Assembly (NCBI RefSeq): GCF_000382145.1
Contig: NZ_KB907627.1
Location: 1-64,000 of the forward strand
DNA from: Psychrobacter lutiphocae DSM 21542
Lineage (GTDB): Bacteria > Pseudomonadota > Gammaproteobacteria > Pseudomonadales > Moraxellaceae
Reading direction: 5' to 3'
DNA: 64,000 bases
Below the pieces are notes generated by a model that saw nothing but the letters and a program-made list of their open reading frames with translations, did not search any database and was not told the DNA's origin. The first letter of the stretch is position 1; every line of letters begins with the position of its first letter. A program made the translations under genes and the position numbers. Positions 29,961 to 40,286 of the stretch are shown piece after piece.

Positions 29961-30392
29961 TTATTTTGCTGCATTGTGACAATCTTCATTATCACATAAA
30001 CCATACAATACCAGTGAGTGCCCAGACAGCTTGAAGCCATGCTCTTTAGCCACTTTTTCTTGTTGTTCCTCAATAATAGAATTACGAAACTCAATAATCT
30101 TACCGCAAATATCACATACCATGTGATCGTGATGCTCTTCTTGAGTAATTTCAAACACAGACAAGTTATTTTCAAAGTTATGGCGCTCAACAATACCAGC
30201 TTGTTCAAACTGAGTTAGCACACGATACACAGTCGCCAAACCCACATCTTCACCTTGATCAATCAAGGCTTTATATACCTCTTCTGCACTCATGTGGTGA
30301 TCTTCAGCATTTTCTAATAGCTCAAGAATTTTTACTCTTGGTAGAGTGACCTTTAACCCAGCTTTACGTAAATCTTGATTGATTATTTTCAT
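29961..30392 (-). CDS. fur: Ferric uptake regulator
   Basis: Iron-responsive transcriptional repressor. The 143 residues show the winged helix (KAGLKVTLPRVKILELLENA, then GLATVYRVLTQFEQAGIV) and the metal sites HHDHMVCDICGKIIEF and LCDNEDCH. The start MKIINQDLRK follows AGGGA at 7 nt. It is divergent from bamE, a conserved gammaproteobacterial pairing. I see no convincing Fur box in the intergenic region, so autoregulation is not shown. Confidence 0.97.
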   Translation of the reverse strand: MKIINQDLRKAGLKVTLPRVKILELLENAEDHHMSAEEVYKALIDQGEDVGLATVYRVLTQFEQAGIVERHNFENNLSVFEITQEEHHDHMVCDICGKIIEFRNSIIEEQQEKVAKEHGFKLSGHSLVLYGLCDNEDCHNAAK

Positions 30393-30867
30393 TGTAATCC
30401 CTATAACGTTATAATTGATGTTTTAGTTGTCATGCCAAGTTAATAGCTTTCATGCTCATTTAACTCTTTGTGCCATTTTTAAGTTTTGTGCCATTTTTAA
30501 GTTAAGTACAAAACGTTTGGTTTGGCTATAGTTTACACTGTGGCTATGGTTCAAACTAAATTGCATATAGTCTAAGCTTTATGTAGTCTAAGCTTTATGC
30601 AAAATTTAGTTAAATAATCACGTAAATGGTAGGCAATTGCAAGTAATTGACGTATCATTTATCAAAACAATTAAACTTATCTCAAAATATTGACAACTTA
30701 ACTGTTAAAACTTAACGATAGTACATTTAATATTTTTAGTACATTTATTTTTTCTTATCAACTGTTTCTATTTTTCTTAGTAAACTCTTGATAAGCCCAA
30801 TCATTATCTATTATCGCTATTATTTGTCTTTATTAGCGCTAATCATAGATTATCAAAACGTGAAATT
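30393..30867. other. fur-bamE divergent intergenic region
   Basis: These 475 nt hold the divergent promoters, which I cannot place with certainty, and two perfect tandem duplications: an 18-bp unit TTTGTGCCATTTTTAAGT at 30467-30502 and a 16-bp unit TAGTCTAAGCTTTATG at 30568-30599. No gene is seen. Confidence 0.6.
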
Positions 30868-31242
30868 ATGAAACTATTAAAATCCCTACTGTATCCTGTT
30901 GCTATCACAGCCACACTATCACTTTCTGCCTGCTCAATCTTTGGAGTATATACCATCGACTTACCACAAGGCACACCGATTACTCAGCAACAAGCTCAAC
31001 AAATCATGCCTGGTATGCATAAAAACCAAGTTCTTTATTTAATTGGTAGCCCAGCTTTACGTGATACACTTGCACCAAATCGCTGGGACTATATCTATGA
31101 TTATACACCAGGTACTTACGGCAAACGTGAAGGCAAACAAATCATTCATAATGCCAGCCAACACCTGATTATCTACTTTGATGACTCAGATGTTGTGACA
31201 AGAGTTGAAGGGGTAGAGACCCTTCCTGTCAAGAATCAATAA
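30868..31242 (+). CDS. bamE: Outer membrane assembly lipoprotein BamE (SmpA/OmlA)
   Basis: Lipoprotein subunit of the BAM complex that inserts beta-barrel proteins in the outer membrane. A signal peptide ends in the lipobox LSAC (acylated Cys at residue 22). The SmpA/OmlA domain follows: QQIMPGMHKNQVLYLIGSPAL, then PNRWDYIYDYTPG and the strand HLIIYFDDSDVVTRVEG. The 124 residues match the family. It is divergent from fur. Confidence 0.95.
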   Translation: MKLLKSLLYPVAITATLSLSACSIFGVYTIDLPQGTPITQQQAQQIMPGMHKNQVLYLIGSPALRDTLAPNRWDYIYDYTPGTYGKREGKQIIHNASQHLIIYFDDSDVVTRVEGVETLPVKNQ

Positions 31243-31554
31243 ACATAAACATAAACATAATTGTAGCAACCGTCTTTTTGCTGCTATATGCAAATGTCAT
31301 ATGTCATATATTGATACCGCAAACACTGGAAACACCAGAAACCTGGAAACATTGATACCCTAATTGGTCTGGTGCCATAATTGCCCCTGCCAAACGTATT
31401 TTACCCATTCAAAGCCAGTCTAGACGTACTGATTTATCAATACGCCTAGACTAAGGTCTGTATGACAAGATTTAGCTATGTTTAGCCCATTTAAATACTA
31501 TTGCACGAGTTGAAGACACGCCCTAATATATCAACTCTATACAGCCCCTTGTAT
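31243..31554. other. Intergenic region after bamE
   Basis: These 312 nt contain an inverted repeat (31417-31428 with 31441-31452, 11 of 12 positions paired, 12-nt loop) that may end bamE transcription though no T-run follows. Near 31510-31550 lie GAAGACACGCCCTA and TACAGCCCCTTGT, both of which recur in other intergenic gaps of this window. Confidence 0.5.
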
Positions 31555-31962
31555 CTACTGTCTATTTGCACGTCTTTTGCGTTTGCGCATCGGATCTATG
31601 CTCAGCGGACGATACACTTCAACTCTGTCATGCGCTTGCAGCTCATAGCTGAGCAATTTCTTTTGTGAATAGACACCGACCAGCCACTGCTTATTATCCA
31701 CTTGAGTGGCATGACGCTGCGACTCACACCACTGCTTTAGCTCAGGATACTTCTCAAGCCAGCCTGATAGCTGTAATGCCTGATACAGATGTGTACCCTC
31801 TGCTACCTCAAGCTCTAAATAAACATGCTCACTTGCCGTTGGTGCATACGCCAAACTAATCGGTATTTGTGCCTGTGATGCGGTCTGACTGCTATTGGCT
31901 TTAGCATTGGCATTTAAATCAGTATTAGCGTTAACATCTAGGTTAGCAGCGACTGTATTCAT
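31555..31962 (-). CDS. rnfH: RnfH family protein
   Basis: Small ubiquitin-like-fold protein of unknown exact function (RnfH/RatB). After about 35 low-complexity Asn/Ala residues (a DLNANAKANS-like run) comes the family core: ISLAYAPTASEHVYLELEVAEGT, then ALQLSGWLEKYPEL, VGVYSQKKLLSYELQAHDRVEVYRP-type end with basic tail. In other gammaproteobacteria it lies beside ratA and bamE; bamE is the near neighbour here and ratA is absent. Its ATG overlaps the stop of the gene at 31959-33080 in... the opposite order: the membrane-protein gene ends TGA within the ATGA, so this gene is translated second. Confidence 0.85.
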   Translation of the reverse strand: MNTVAANLDVNANTDLNANAKANSSQTASQAQIPISLAYAPTASEHVYLELEVAEGTHLYQALQLSGWLEKYPELKQWCESQRHATQVDNKQWLVGVYSQKKLLSYELQAHDRVEVYRPLSIDPMRKRKRRANRQ

Positions 31963-33080
31963 GATAAAAACCAGCCCACAATTGCGATGATAATTAATAA
32001 AGGTGCTAAAATACGTATCGCTACACGCCAGACATTATAAATAGCCTCTGACTTGAAGTTTAACGACTTACGCATATGACTAATCTTCATTTGCCAACCA
32101 GAAAAGATAGCCAGCACCAGCGCACTAACAATACTAATAACCACTAGCAATATCGACAAAATACTCGGTGTCGCCAACAAAACCAACAGCACCCCCAAAA
32201 TAATACCAATCAAGGTAGCTATCCAAATACCAAAACGCTGAAAACGAGTCGCAATTTGCGTACTGGCATAATGCATAAAAAAGGCAGCTGCCAACAACAC
32301 ACCAAGCGCATAAATAATCGTGGGGATTGGTGCCAAAGCACCTGTGCTAAAGATTAACGCCACGCTACCAATCAACAACTGAGTAACCCAAATCGGGAAA
32401 ACTGTCTTGGTAGCTATCTCACGTGTATTACGACCAGCTTCTACACTGTGATTGGGGTCTGAGCTAACTAAAGGGTTATTAAACCAATACAGCCCTGTAC
32501 CCACCCCGACACTTACCAAGGCCAAGGTGACCGCTCTTGCCCACTCACCCAAGCTTGGCTCAGTCATTACCAATGCCAACGATGACGCCTGACTTATAGC
32601 ACCCATGACGAAGGCAATGCCTATTAAGACCAAAGCGATAATCAAAGTGCTTCCGCCGAGCAGACTCAATATACCGGCAATGACCATCATCACGGCTGCC
32701 AATGCAAAAGCAGGCACATCAAGAGTAACACCCAGTCTGCCAGCGGCATCTAATAAGTTTTCACTGACAGCATCAATACTTAATCCAGCGATAACCAGTG
32801 ACAAGATAACCGTTAGCCACACAAAGCTGCGCCAAATGGTGCTGGTATCTGCTTGCCGTGTCAGCTCTTGAATCCCTTGCGCCGGTGTTTTTTGACTGCG
32901 ATGCGCCAAACCGATTTCTGCATAAAGCAGCGGCAAGCCAACAACAAGCATCGCCGCCAACCACATCAGCCAAAAATCTATCTGACCACTTGGGCTGGGT
33001 AAAAACCAGCGAAATAATAATAAAGGCAATAGTGCAGCAATAAACAAAGAGGCAGAACGGTTTTGCATGCGAATATCCAT
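31959..33080 (-). CDS. Polytopic membrane protein, possible transporter
   Basis: Inner-membrane protein of 373 residues with about ten hydrophobic segments spread over its length. The early LPLLYAEIGLAHRSQKTPAQ stretch is reminiscent of sodium:neurotransmitter symporter family proteins, but the match is weak and I do not assign a substrate. It is translationally coupled to rnfH, whose ATG overlaps this gene's TGA stop (31959-31962), so the two form an operon. Confidence 0.6.
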   Translation of the reverse strand: MDIRMQNRSASLFIAALLPLLLFRWFLPSPSGQIDFWLMWLAAMLVVGLPLLYAEIGLAHRSQKTPAQGIQELTRQADTSTIWRSFVWLTVILSLVIAGLSIDAVSENLLDAAGRLGVTLDVPAFALAAVMMVIAGILSLLGGSTLIIALVLIGIAFVMGAISQASSLALVMTEPSLGEWARAVTLALVSVGVGTGLYWFNNPLVSSDPNHSVEAGRNTREIATKTVFPIWVTQLLIGSVALIFSTGALAPIPTIIYALGVLLAAAFFMHYASTQIATRFQRFGIWIATLIGIILGVLLVLLATPSILSILLVVISIVSALVLAIFSGWQMKISHMRKSLNFKSEAIYNVWRVAIRILAPLLIIIAIVGWFLS

Positions 33081-33170
33081 GGGCTAGTTAATGTATGTTA
33101 AGGTGACAATCTAACCGATTTTAACAGACTAAATCAATCTGACTAAAATAAATAGGTGTTAGCGTATAAA

Positions 33171-33200
33171 GCGTATAAGTATAAAGCGTATAAGTATAAA
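33171..33200. repeat. 15-bp perfect tandem duplication
   Basis: GCGTATAAGTATAAA occurs twice head-to-tail, preceded by a partial copy, in the 381-nt gap between the cytochrome c4 and membrane-protein genes. Apart from this and the terminator at 33282 the gap holds no feature. Confidence 0.9.
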
Positions 33201-33281
33201 TAGCTGCTACCGTTAAATATGGTTTTAGTCAAAAATAGTCATAAAGTCAAATATTAAATACATTCAAAGCGCTTAACAACA

Positions 33282-33304
33282 AAAACCCCGAAGAACGGGG
33301 TTTT
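33282..33304. terminator. Intrinsic terminator between cytochrome c4 and membrane protein genes
   Basis: AAAACCCCG pairs perfectly with CGGGGTTTT around a 5-nt loop. It lies about 160 nt after the cytochrome c4 stop on the minus strand. Confidence 0.85.
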
Positions 33305-33461
33305 CATAAAAAAAGTGCTATTGTAGAGTCATCTTGTGCTGGCCTTACAAGGGTATAAAGACACCAAAACTTAGCCATATTATCTCTATCTGCATATATT
33401 AGCTAGTAATACTCGCTATTAAGCTAAGTAGTATGGGTGACTGACAACAGCTAAATATAAA

Positions 33462-34127
33462 TTAGTGAAGTGCACTCACATACTGAGATAAGATCTTGAT
33501 GTCTCTATCTGACAATCGAGATGCCACAGTCTGCATCATACCTTTATCGCCTTCTTTCTGAGCATCGTTGACACGCATCTGATCCTTGCCAACATCATCT
33601 TCACGACCAGCGGCACGGAACATTTTTAACTGTAAGCCAATATATTCAGCATGTTGGCCACTGATACGTGGGAAGGCGGCATAGGCGTTACCTGCACCTT
33701 TTGGATCATGGCAACCAGCACAAGAGATGACGCCACGTGTTTTATCACCACCCAAGAATAACTTGGTTGCGGCCTCTGTTGTCGCTGGATTACCAGCAAA
33801 AGCACCCCAAGGCTTTTGTTCGGAGTAATATCCTGCAACGTTGGCAAGGTCTTGCTCTGATAACATCGCAATTTGACCTTGCATGATACCGTTAACACGG
33901 TAACCGGTTTTAAAATCTCTTAACTGCTTGAATAAGTAACGTACGTTCTGACCGGCTAAGTTAGGCTGTGTTGGGATGACACTAACCCCAGTAGCACCGT
34001 GACAGGCAGCACAGTTTTCTTCAACTATCTTAAAACCTGCCTCAACATCATACTTAGGAACCGTAATAACTGCATGGGCGCTGAGACTGGCTATACATAG
34101 GCTGGTGGCAACGAGCAATTTTTTCAT
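33462..34127 (-). CDS. Dihaem cytochrome c4
   Basis: Periplasmic electron carrier, usually between the bc1 complex and terminal oxidases. A signal peptide (residues 1-19, ending SAHA) precedes two c-type domains with haem-binding CAACH at 39-43 and CAGCH at 136-140. Candidate axial methionines lie in GIMQGQIAMLS and in MMQTVASRLS. The 221 residues fit cytochrome c4. A cytochrome c5 gene lies 450 nt upstream on the same strand, but a terminator between them suggests separate transcription. Confidence 0.93.
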   Translation of the reverse strand: MKKLLVATSLCIASLSAHAVITVPKYDVEAGFKIVEENCAACHGATGVSVIPTQPNLAGQNVRYLFKQLRDFKTGYRVNGIMQGQIAMLSEQDLANVAGYYSEQKPWGAFAGNPATTEAATKLFLGGDKTRGVISCAGCHDPKGAGNAYAAFPRISGQHAEYIGLQLKMFRAAGREDDVGKDQMRVNDAQKEGDKGMMQTVASRLSDRDIKILSQYVSALH

Positions 34128-34577
34128 TGTAGTTTAATCCTACTAAGTCTTTCAGGCGGTAGCTAAGTACTTATAACTTCAATAAGCGCTAATTATGCCT
34201 TAATTATTGATGTAAATGATCAGTATCAGCCATCAATCAATCAGCCAAACCCATCATCATCTGTCATTAAAAAGCAATGACCATTATTAAGAATAATATA
34301 ACACTAAGCGGTAAGCTATAACTACTCACTGAGAATATTTAATGCCATTATTATATCAATAGTTTTGTAAAAATAGCTAGCCAAGAGTGACATATTAGTC
34401 AATGCCTGTGTAAACATATTGCTATCAGTTACTTGTACAGCAAAAAAGCCTTGATTTTATCAAGGCTTTTTCTGACTTAATGACTTAAGGGTTTATAGTT
34501 TTTTTTCAGTTTTGTGTGATTTAAACCAGCTGCTTTATTGCATTTGATTTTATTTAATTTGGCTCAATTTTGTCAGT
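34128..34577. other. Gap between cytochrome genes
   Basis: 450 AT-rich nt. The only clear feature is the terminator at 34443-34471. Confidence 0.4.
34443..34471. terminator. Terminator after cytochrome c5
   Basis: AAAAAGCCTTGAT (34443-34455) pairs perfectly with ATCAAGGCTTTTT (34459-34471) around a 3-nt loop. It is symmetric, so it could act in both directions. Confidence 0.93.
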
Positions 34578-34883
34578 CTAATTAGACATATACTCAATCA
34601 AGGCTTGATAGTCAGCATCGCTACAAGTACTGCACAGTCCACCAGCTGGCATTTGTGACATGCCATCTTTGACAGCGTTTACGAGTGCCGGCATACCTTT
34701 TTGTGCGGTCAGCTTTTTCCAAGTGGCACTATCACCTGTTTTTGGCGCATTCAGTGCACCTGTGGCATGACAAGCGGCACAGCTGTCTTCATACTGCTGT
34801 GCGACATTGGCGCTCGCTAACATTGGCGTGGTACTAACCAGTAGTCCTAAAAATAGCGGTGCGATTGCTTGTTTAAGGCTCAT
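34578..34883 (-). CDS. Monohaem cytochrome c5
   Basis: Small periplasmic electron carrier, 101 residues, with a signal peptide ending near residue 26 (MLASANVAQ). The haem motif CAACH is at 35-39 and the axial methionine probably lies in GMSQMPAGG. The CSTCSD cysteine pair near residues 84-87 is typical of the cytochrome c5 group. Confidence 0.92.
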   Translation of the reverse strand: MSLKQAIAPLFLGLLVSTTPMLASANVAQQYEDSCAACHATGALNAPKTGDSATWKKLTAQKGMPALVNAVKDGMSQMPAGGLCSTCSDADYQALIEYMSN

Positions 34884-35310
34884 TTTATTCTCCTTACCTA
34901 AGATAAAAATGGATATGCGATGTGCTGCAAACCTTTTATCGAGGTTGGGCTATTATCTTTAATTGAATGGGCTTAGCTAAACTAAGTTGGATAAATCTCA
35001 ATCTATTTTAATATACTATTTCAAAACCAAAATTATGTTGGTTTATTCAGTTAACACCTATTCACTAATCTATATTATGAAGGCATTGCTCAAAATTGCA
35101 ATACATTAAAAGCCAACTATTATCATAACAGTTCAAGAGTCATTGAAAAGTTGATAGTTTCAATAAATATAATTAATTTTAATAAACTAGTTACACCATA
35201 TATTTAATAAAACTTAAATATTATAGGCAATATCTGACTTTATTATCAATAATAGCTAAGAGTGGTTATAATGGAGTTCTTAATATTAAGTTTTTATCCT
35301 GAGATAACCT
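34884..35310. other. AT-rich gap upstream of engB
   Basis: 427 nt of very AT-rich sequence without a supported gene. TATAAT at 35267-35272 is a possible -10 box for engB, 39 nt before its start, but no good -35 accompanies it. Confidence 0.4.
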
Positions 35311-36096
35311 ATGAGTACCGCACCAAAATCGAAGAAAAAAACCAAAGCGCCAGAGTATGTGGCGCCTGAGTCGGCATCAGATTTATCGCATCTGTCAGCC
35401 AGAAAACGCTTAGAGCAAACTGAATTTTTGATGTCTGCCCCAACCTTTAAGTTATGCCCAGCAGATACAGGCTATGAAGTGGCCTTTGCTGGACGCTCTA
35501 ATGCGGGCAAATCATCCGCCATTAATGTGTTGACCAATCAGCGCCAATTGGCACGCTCGTCAAAGACGCCTGGGCGCACGCAAATGATTAACTTTTTTAC
35601 CATAGGTAATAAAGAGACACGCTTGGTGGATTTGCCCGGTTACGGCTATGCCGCTGTACCAGAGAAGATGAAACAGCTGTGGCAAATTGAACTTGAAGAA
35701 TACTTGGTATCTCGTGAAAGCTTATCTGGCTTAGTGCTATTAATGGACTGCCGTCATCCGCTCAAGTTCTTCGATGAGCAAATGCTACTATGGGCAAAAG
35801 ATGGTGAACTGCCAGTACATGTACTGCTGACCAAAGCCGATAAATTCAAATATGGACCTGCAAAAAACATCTTATTAAAAACCAAACGTGAGCTTGAAAA
35901 GTTGGATTTACCCTTTAGTATCCAATTATTTTCAGCATTGAAAAAAGAAGGGGTGGATGAGCTGGCTGAAGTGATGGGACGTTGGCTGCATCTTGAAGCG
36001 CCAACTGTCAGTAGCAAAGCATCAACTGACCGTATTGCAGTACCTGATGACCGTATTGCAGTACCTGATGATAGTAGTGAAACACCTAATAGCTAA
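35311..36096 (+). CDS. engB: Ribosome biogenesis GTPase EngB (YihA/YsxC)
   Basis: Essential small GTPase in 50S assembly and cell-cycle progression. The G domain (about 48-235) shows G1 [10 protein letters not shown], the switch region [15 protein letters not shown]3 DLPGYGYA, and G4 LTKADKF. The C-terminal tail carries an exact in-frame 21-bp tandem duplication (36028-36048 and 36049-36069) giving DRIAVPD twice. The 261 residues exceed E. coli YihA (210) because of low-complexity extensions at both ends. Cytochromes c lie divergently upstream, as in several gammaproteobacteria. Confidence 0.95.
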   Translation: MSTAPKSKKKTKAPEYVAPESASDLSHLSARKRLEQTEFLMSAPTFKLCPADTGYEVAFAGRSNAGKSSAINVLTNQRQLARSSKTPGRTQMINFFTIGNKETRLVDLPGYGYAAVPEKMKQLWQIELEEYLVSRESLSGLVLLMDCRHPLKFFDEQMLLWAKDGELPVHVLLTKADKFKYGPAKNILLKTKRELEKLDLPFSIQLFSALKKEGVDELAEVMGRWLHLEAPTVSSKASTDRIAVPDDRIAVPDDSSETPNS

Positions 36097-36113
36097 CCAT
36101 CTAGCACCTAAGC

Positions 36114-36170
36114 TTTAACAATACAGATTTCACAGGGTGAATTTAACAATACAGATTTCACAATAGTGAA
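36114..36170. repeat. 28/29-bp imperfect tandem duplication
   Basis: Two copies of a unit beginning TTTAACAATACAGATTTCAC lie in the engB-ileS intergenic region (36114-36141 and 36142-36170). Confidence 0.85.
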
Positions 36171-36373
36171 TTTAATAACAGGTGGAGTAATTACCCTTCC
36201 TTTAGGTTTTATCTTATAATTGGTTGCTCTTTTATTTTATAATAGCCTTTATTTTAGCTTTATATTTTAGCTTTAATTGTTATAACTGATTTTTTTGACT
36301 ATTTTGTAAGCAGCTTTTTGCAAACAAGCAAACCAATAAACCCAACTGACTAACTTTTGAAAAGACGGCTTCT

Positions 36374-39226
36374 ATGACTGATTCTACTAAGACAACTCCA
36401 GATTATCCTGACTACAAAGACACCCTCAACCTTGCAGACACTGCATTTCCAATGCGCGGCAACCTAGCTAAGCGTGAGCCAGAATGGTTAAAGGCGTGGG
36501 AAGCGGATGATGTGTATGGCAAGATTCGTAAAGCCAAAGCTGGACGTGAAAAGTATATTCTGCACGATGGCCCTCCATATGCAAACGGTCAAATTCACTT
36601 AGGCCACGCAGTAAACAAGGTGCTAAAAGACATTATTGTTAAATCAAAAACCTTATCTGGTTATGATGCCCCTTACGTGCCAGGCTGGGATTGTCATGGT
36701 CTGCCTATTGAACAAAAGGTAGAAGCCAAAGTCGGTAAAGTGGGTCAAAAGGTAACTGCTACTGAGTTTCGTGGTCTTTGCCGTGAATATGCACGCAGTC
36801 AGATCGACATGCAAATGGCTGACTTTAAGCGTTTGGGCGTGTTTGGTGATTGGGACAATCCTTATTTGACTATGAACTTCCATCAAGAAGCCAACATTGT
36901 GCGTGCCTTGGCAAAAATCTATGCCAATGGCTATGTTACTCGTGGCATGAAACCAGTTAACTGGTGCTTGGATTGTGGCTCATCACTGGCGGAAGCGGAA
37001 GTCGAATATGAGGACAAAACCTCAGATGCTATCTATGTGGCATTTGACTTAGTAGATCCTGCGCAAGTCTTACCTGAAAGCGGTGCGGTTGACAGCAAGG
37101 TCTCAGCCGTTATCTGGACCACGACACCTTGGACATTGCCAGCCAACCAAGCCATTGCGGTTAGCGCCGACTTTGAATATAGCATTATCAAAACCAACAA
37201 AGGAAACTTCATCTTTGCCAGCGACTTAGTAGAAGATGCGTTAACTGCCTTAGGTCTAGAAAACCAAGGCATGATTACCACCTTAACGGGCGATAAACTT
37301 GAGCATATCAAAGCACAGCATCCATTGATTGCAGAGCGTCAAGTTCCGATTATCCTTGGCGATCATGTCACCACTGAAAGCGGTACTGGTCTGGTGCATA
37401 CTGCCCCTGCTCATGGTGCTGATGACTATGTGGTAAGCCTACGTTATAACTTGCCTGTGACCAATCCAGTTGCTGGTAATGGCGTATATTTGGACACCGC
37501 AGAAGTGTTTGTCGGTGAGCATATCTATAAAGCACAGCCTAAGATTATTGCCACCTTAAATGACAGCGGTCACTTATTAAAGCATTACAAAATGGAGCAC
37601 AGCTATCCGCATTGCTGGCGCCACAAAACTCCGATTATTTTCCGCGCCACACCGCAGTGGTTTATCCGTATGGACCACAAAGTAGAGGGACGTCATAACA
37701 CCTTGCGAGAGCAAACCATGACCGACATTCCGAATGTCACTTGGACACCTGCTTGGGGACAAAACCGTATTGAAGCCATGGTCGCTGGTCGTCCTGATTG
37801 GTGTATCTCACGTCAACGTACTTGGGGCGTGCCGATTCCCTTCTTTACTCATAAAGATACCGATGAGCTGCATCCAAACACCATGCAGATCATGGAAGAT
37901 ATCGCCCAGTTAATCGAAAAAGGCGGCGTTGAAGCCTGGTTTGAAGCCGATGCCGAGCAGTTTATTGGCGATGATGCTAATGAGTATGTTAAATCAACCG
38001 ATACGTTGGACGTTTGGTTTGATTCAGGAACAACGCATTTTGCAGTGCTTGAGCAAGATGAGAGCTTAACTAATCCAGCCGATATGTATTTAGAAGGCTC
38101 AGATCAACACCGTGGTTGGTTCCAAACCTCGCTACTGACCTCAGAGGCAATGTATGGTCGAGCACCGTATAAGCAAGTGTTAACTCACGGCTTTGTGGTC
38201 GATGAAAATGGCCGTAAAATGAGTAAATCTTTGGGTAATATCATTAACCCACAAGATGAAATCAACAAAACTGGTGCCGATATGCTGCGTATGTGGATTG
38301 CTGCCAGTGACTATCGTTATGAGATGAACGCCGGTAAGCAGGCCTTCAAAGGCGCTACCGATATGTACCGCCGTATCCGTAATACCATTCGTTTTTTACT
38401 AGCCAATACGGATGATTTCAACCCTGACAGCGATGCGTTGCCAATGGATGGACTGCTGAGCTTAGATAAATATATCATGCACAGAGCGCACACAGTACAA
38501 CAGGCCATTATTAAAGCCTATGATGCGATGGACTTCCACCAAGTTACCCAACAAGTCACTGCATTTTGCTCGCAAGACTTGGGCGGCTTTTATCTAGATA
38601 TTATTAAAGATCGCCAATACACCACCAAAGCTGACGGCAAGCCACGTCGTTCAGCGCAAACTGCTTTGTACCATATTGCCCATGCACTGCTGCGCTGGAT
38701 TGCGCCTATCTTAAGCTTTACTGCTCAAGAAGCGTGGGAAGCCTTATTAAAAGAGAATGCCATAGATGATAATGCCTATGTGTTTACTCAAGAGTGGTAT
38801 GTGTTACCTAAATTTGTCATGAACAAAGTCAGTGACGCTGACTGGGCGCTGATTTTAGAAGCCCGTGATGCGATAAATAAGGTCATTGAGCATGCACGTG
38901 AGCAAAAAACCATCAATGCTAACTTATCAGCAGCGGTGACCATTTATGCCGCAGGCGATATTTATAGCAGCTTGGCAAAACTTGAAGATGAACTACGCTT
39001 TGTATTGATCACCAGTACTGCCGACTTACAGGCGCTTGATGGTGAGCAAGGAGAAGCCACAGACCTAGACAGCTTACGTGTTAGCGTCAGTCCAGCTGAA
39101 GGTGAAAAGTGTGTACGCTGCTGGCATGTGCGTGAAGATGTCAACTCAGATCCAGAGCATCCAGGCATCTGTCTCCGCTGTGTGAGCAATATTGCTGGAT
39201 CAGGTGAGGTTCGCCACTATGCCTAA
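36374..39226 (+). CDS. ileS: Isoleucyl-tRNA synthetase
   Basis: Class I aminoacyl-tRNA synthetase, 950 residues. The HIGH-type motif is in [18 protein letters not shown] and the KMSKS loop in [12 protein letters not shown]. The editing CP1 domain includes [14 protein letters not shown]. The zinc-binding C-terminus reads [11 protein letters not shown] and [10 protein letters not shown]. It has the standard bacterial (mupirocin-sensitive type) architecture. The stop overlaps the lspA start. Confidence 0.98.
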   Translation: MTDSTKTTPDYPDYKDTLNLADTAFPMRGNLAKREPEWLKAWEADDVYGKIRKAKAGREKYILHDGPPYANGQIHLGHAVNKVLKDIIVKSKTLSGYDAPYVPGWDCHGLPIEQKVEAKVGKVGQKVTATEFRGLCREYARSQIDMQMADFKRLGVFGDWDNPYLTMNFHQEANIVRALAKIYANGYVTRGMKPVNWCLDCGSSLAEAEVEYEDKTSDAIYVAFDLVDPAQVLPESGAVDSKVSAVIWTTTPWTLPANQAIAVSADFEYSIIKTNKGNFIFASDLVEDALTALGLENQGMITTLTGDKLEHIKAQHPLIAERQVPIILGDHVTTESGTGLVHTAPAHGADDYVVSLRYNLPVTNPVAGNGVYLDTAEVFVGEHIYKAQPKIIATLNDSGHLLKHYKMEHSYPHCWRHKTPIIFRATPQWFIRMDHKVEGRHNTLREQTMTDIPNVTWTPAWGQNRIEAMVAGRPDWCISRQRTWGVPIPFFTHKDTDELHPNTMQIMEDIAQLIEKGGVEAWFEADAEQFIGDDANEYVKSTDTLDVWFDSGTTHFAVLEQDESLTNPADMYLEGSDQHRGWFQTSLLTSEAMYGRAPYKQVLTHGFVVDENGRKMSKSLGNIINPQDEINKTGADMLRMWIAASDYRYEMNAGKQAFKGATDMYRRIRNTIRFLLANTDDFNPDSDALPMDGLLSLDKYIMHRAHTVQQAIIKAYDAMDFHQVTQQVTAFCSQDLGGFYLDIIKDRQYTTKADGKPRRSAQTALYHIAHALLRWIAPILSFTAQEAWEALLKENAIDDNAYVFTQEWYVLPKFVMNKVSDADWALILEARDAINKVIEHAREQKTINANLSAAVTIYAAGDIYSSLAKLEDELRFVLITSTADLQALDGEQGEATDLDSLRVSVSPAEGEKCVRCWHVREDVNSDPEHPGICLRCVSNIAGSGEVRHYA

Positions 39227-39842
39227 CTCATCCAATTCGCCTAACTCAGCAAAGCCTAGCACCTCTAGCGCTACGCCAACGCCAGCTTATGTGACGCCTG
39301 AGCCAAGCCCAAACAAACGGCCAGAGCTGATACCCAATGGCAGTCAAGCCTTACTTTGGTATCTGCTTTCGGCATTGGTAATAGGTTTAGATCAGTGGAC
39401 CAAGCTGCTGGCTGACAGCAGCTTGCAGTTTCATCAGTCTATTCCGGTGATTGAGCCGTATTTAAACTGGACACTGGCATATAACTATGGCGCAGCTTTT
39501 AGCTTTTTGGCCGATCAAGGCGGCTGGCAAAAATGGTTTTTTGCTGGCTTGTCGCTGGTGATGTCGTTATTCTTACTGATTTATCTAACACGTGCGCCAC
39601 GTCAAGCGAGACTACTAAATGTGGGCTTGGCACTGATTTTAGGCGGTGCAATTGGCAATTTAATTGACCGTGTGCGTATTGGTAAAGTCATTGACTTTAT
39701 CCATGTGCATTATGCCGATGTCTGGCACTATCCTATTTTTAATGTGGCAGATATTGCCATTTGTACTGGTGTTGCCATTGTGGTGGTTGATATGCTGTTT
39801 TTTGAAAATAAGCGCAACGCCAGGTATCAAAAAGCCAATTAG
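39219..39842 (+). CDS. lspA: Lipoprotein signal peptidase (signal peptidase II)
   Basis: Inner-membrane aspartyl protease that removes signal peptides from prolipoproteins. Four transmembrane segments follow a Ser/Pro/Thr-rich N-terminus of about 40 residues. Family blocks are [43 protein letters not shown] (first catalytic Asp) and [11 protein letters not shown] (second). I chose ATG 39219 (MPNSSNS), which overlaps the ileS stop at 39224-39226 and has GGTGAGG upstream; a frame opening at 39192 would add nine residues. ileS-lspA is a conserved pair. Confidence 0.95.
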   Translation: MPNSSNSPNSAKPSTSSATPTPAYVTPEPSPNKRPELIPNGSQALLWYLLSALVIGLDQWTKLLADSSLQFHQSIPVIEPYLNWTLAYNYGAAFSFLADQGGWQKWFFAGLSLVMSLFLLIYLTRAPRQARLLNVGLALILGGAIGNLIDRVRIGKVIDFIHVHYADVWHYPIFNVADIAICTGVAIVVVDMLFFENKRNARYQKAN

Positions 39843-39851
39843 AAACTGCAT

Positions 39852-39884
39852 AGAATTGATTTATTAGGACTATAAATCAATTCT
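39852..39884. repeat. Perfect 13-bp inverted repeat after lspA
   Basis: The arms 39852-39864 and 39872-39884 pair perfectly around TAGGACT. No T-run follows; instead TACAGCCCCTTGT, which is also found at 31538. It may end the ileS-lspA unit or be a repeat element. Confidence 0.6.
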
Positions 39885-39924
39885 GTACAGCCCCTTGTGA
39901 GTAAAAAGACATTTTGATTAGACA

Positions 39925-40185
39925 ATGCCATTAGAGTGCATCTATATGGTTACTAACTTTATTATTATTTTTTTTCTCATTCTATTTACCGCTTTGAGCA
40001 ATTATGCGAAAAGCACTTGGTTAGATTATTCAATAAGAATAATAGGGCTTGTGAGCCTTAATCTGTTCTTATCGAAATTCGTGGTAGATCTTCCTCTAGA
40101 GCTTTTTATTATCCATATGTTATTTATGTTTTTTTCAGCTCTATTTATCTTATATTTAATGAAAAAATTTAGCTTGAAGTCATAA
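39925..40185 (+). CDS. Possible small membrane protein, unknown
   Basis: An 86-codon frame with two or three hydrophobic segments (for example TNFIIIFFLILFTALSNY and LFIIHMLFMFFSALFILYL). It is very AT-rich and Phe/Leu/Ile-rich, and I see no clear Shine-Dalgarno. It may start at the internal MVTNF (39946). It resembles nothing I know and may be non-coding. Confidence 0.3.
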   Translation: MPLECIYMVTNFIIIFFLILFTALSNYAKSTWLDYSIRIIGLVSLNLFLSKFVVDLPLELFIIHMLFMFFSALFILYLMKKFSLKS

Positions 40186-40286
40186 CTTAGCTAAAAACTC
40201 AATCTTTGACCATCTATATCCAATTAGGGACACGCCCTCGTAATCCTAGCAGATTACAAAAGCTACATTAGGCTTGTTGGTATCCA

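Noticed and set aside
30393-30867. Fur box in the fur promoter
   Set aside because: No stretch comes close enough to the GATAATGATAATCATTATC-type consensus to report.
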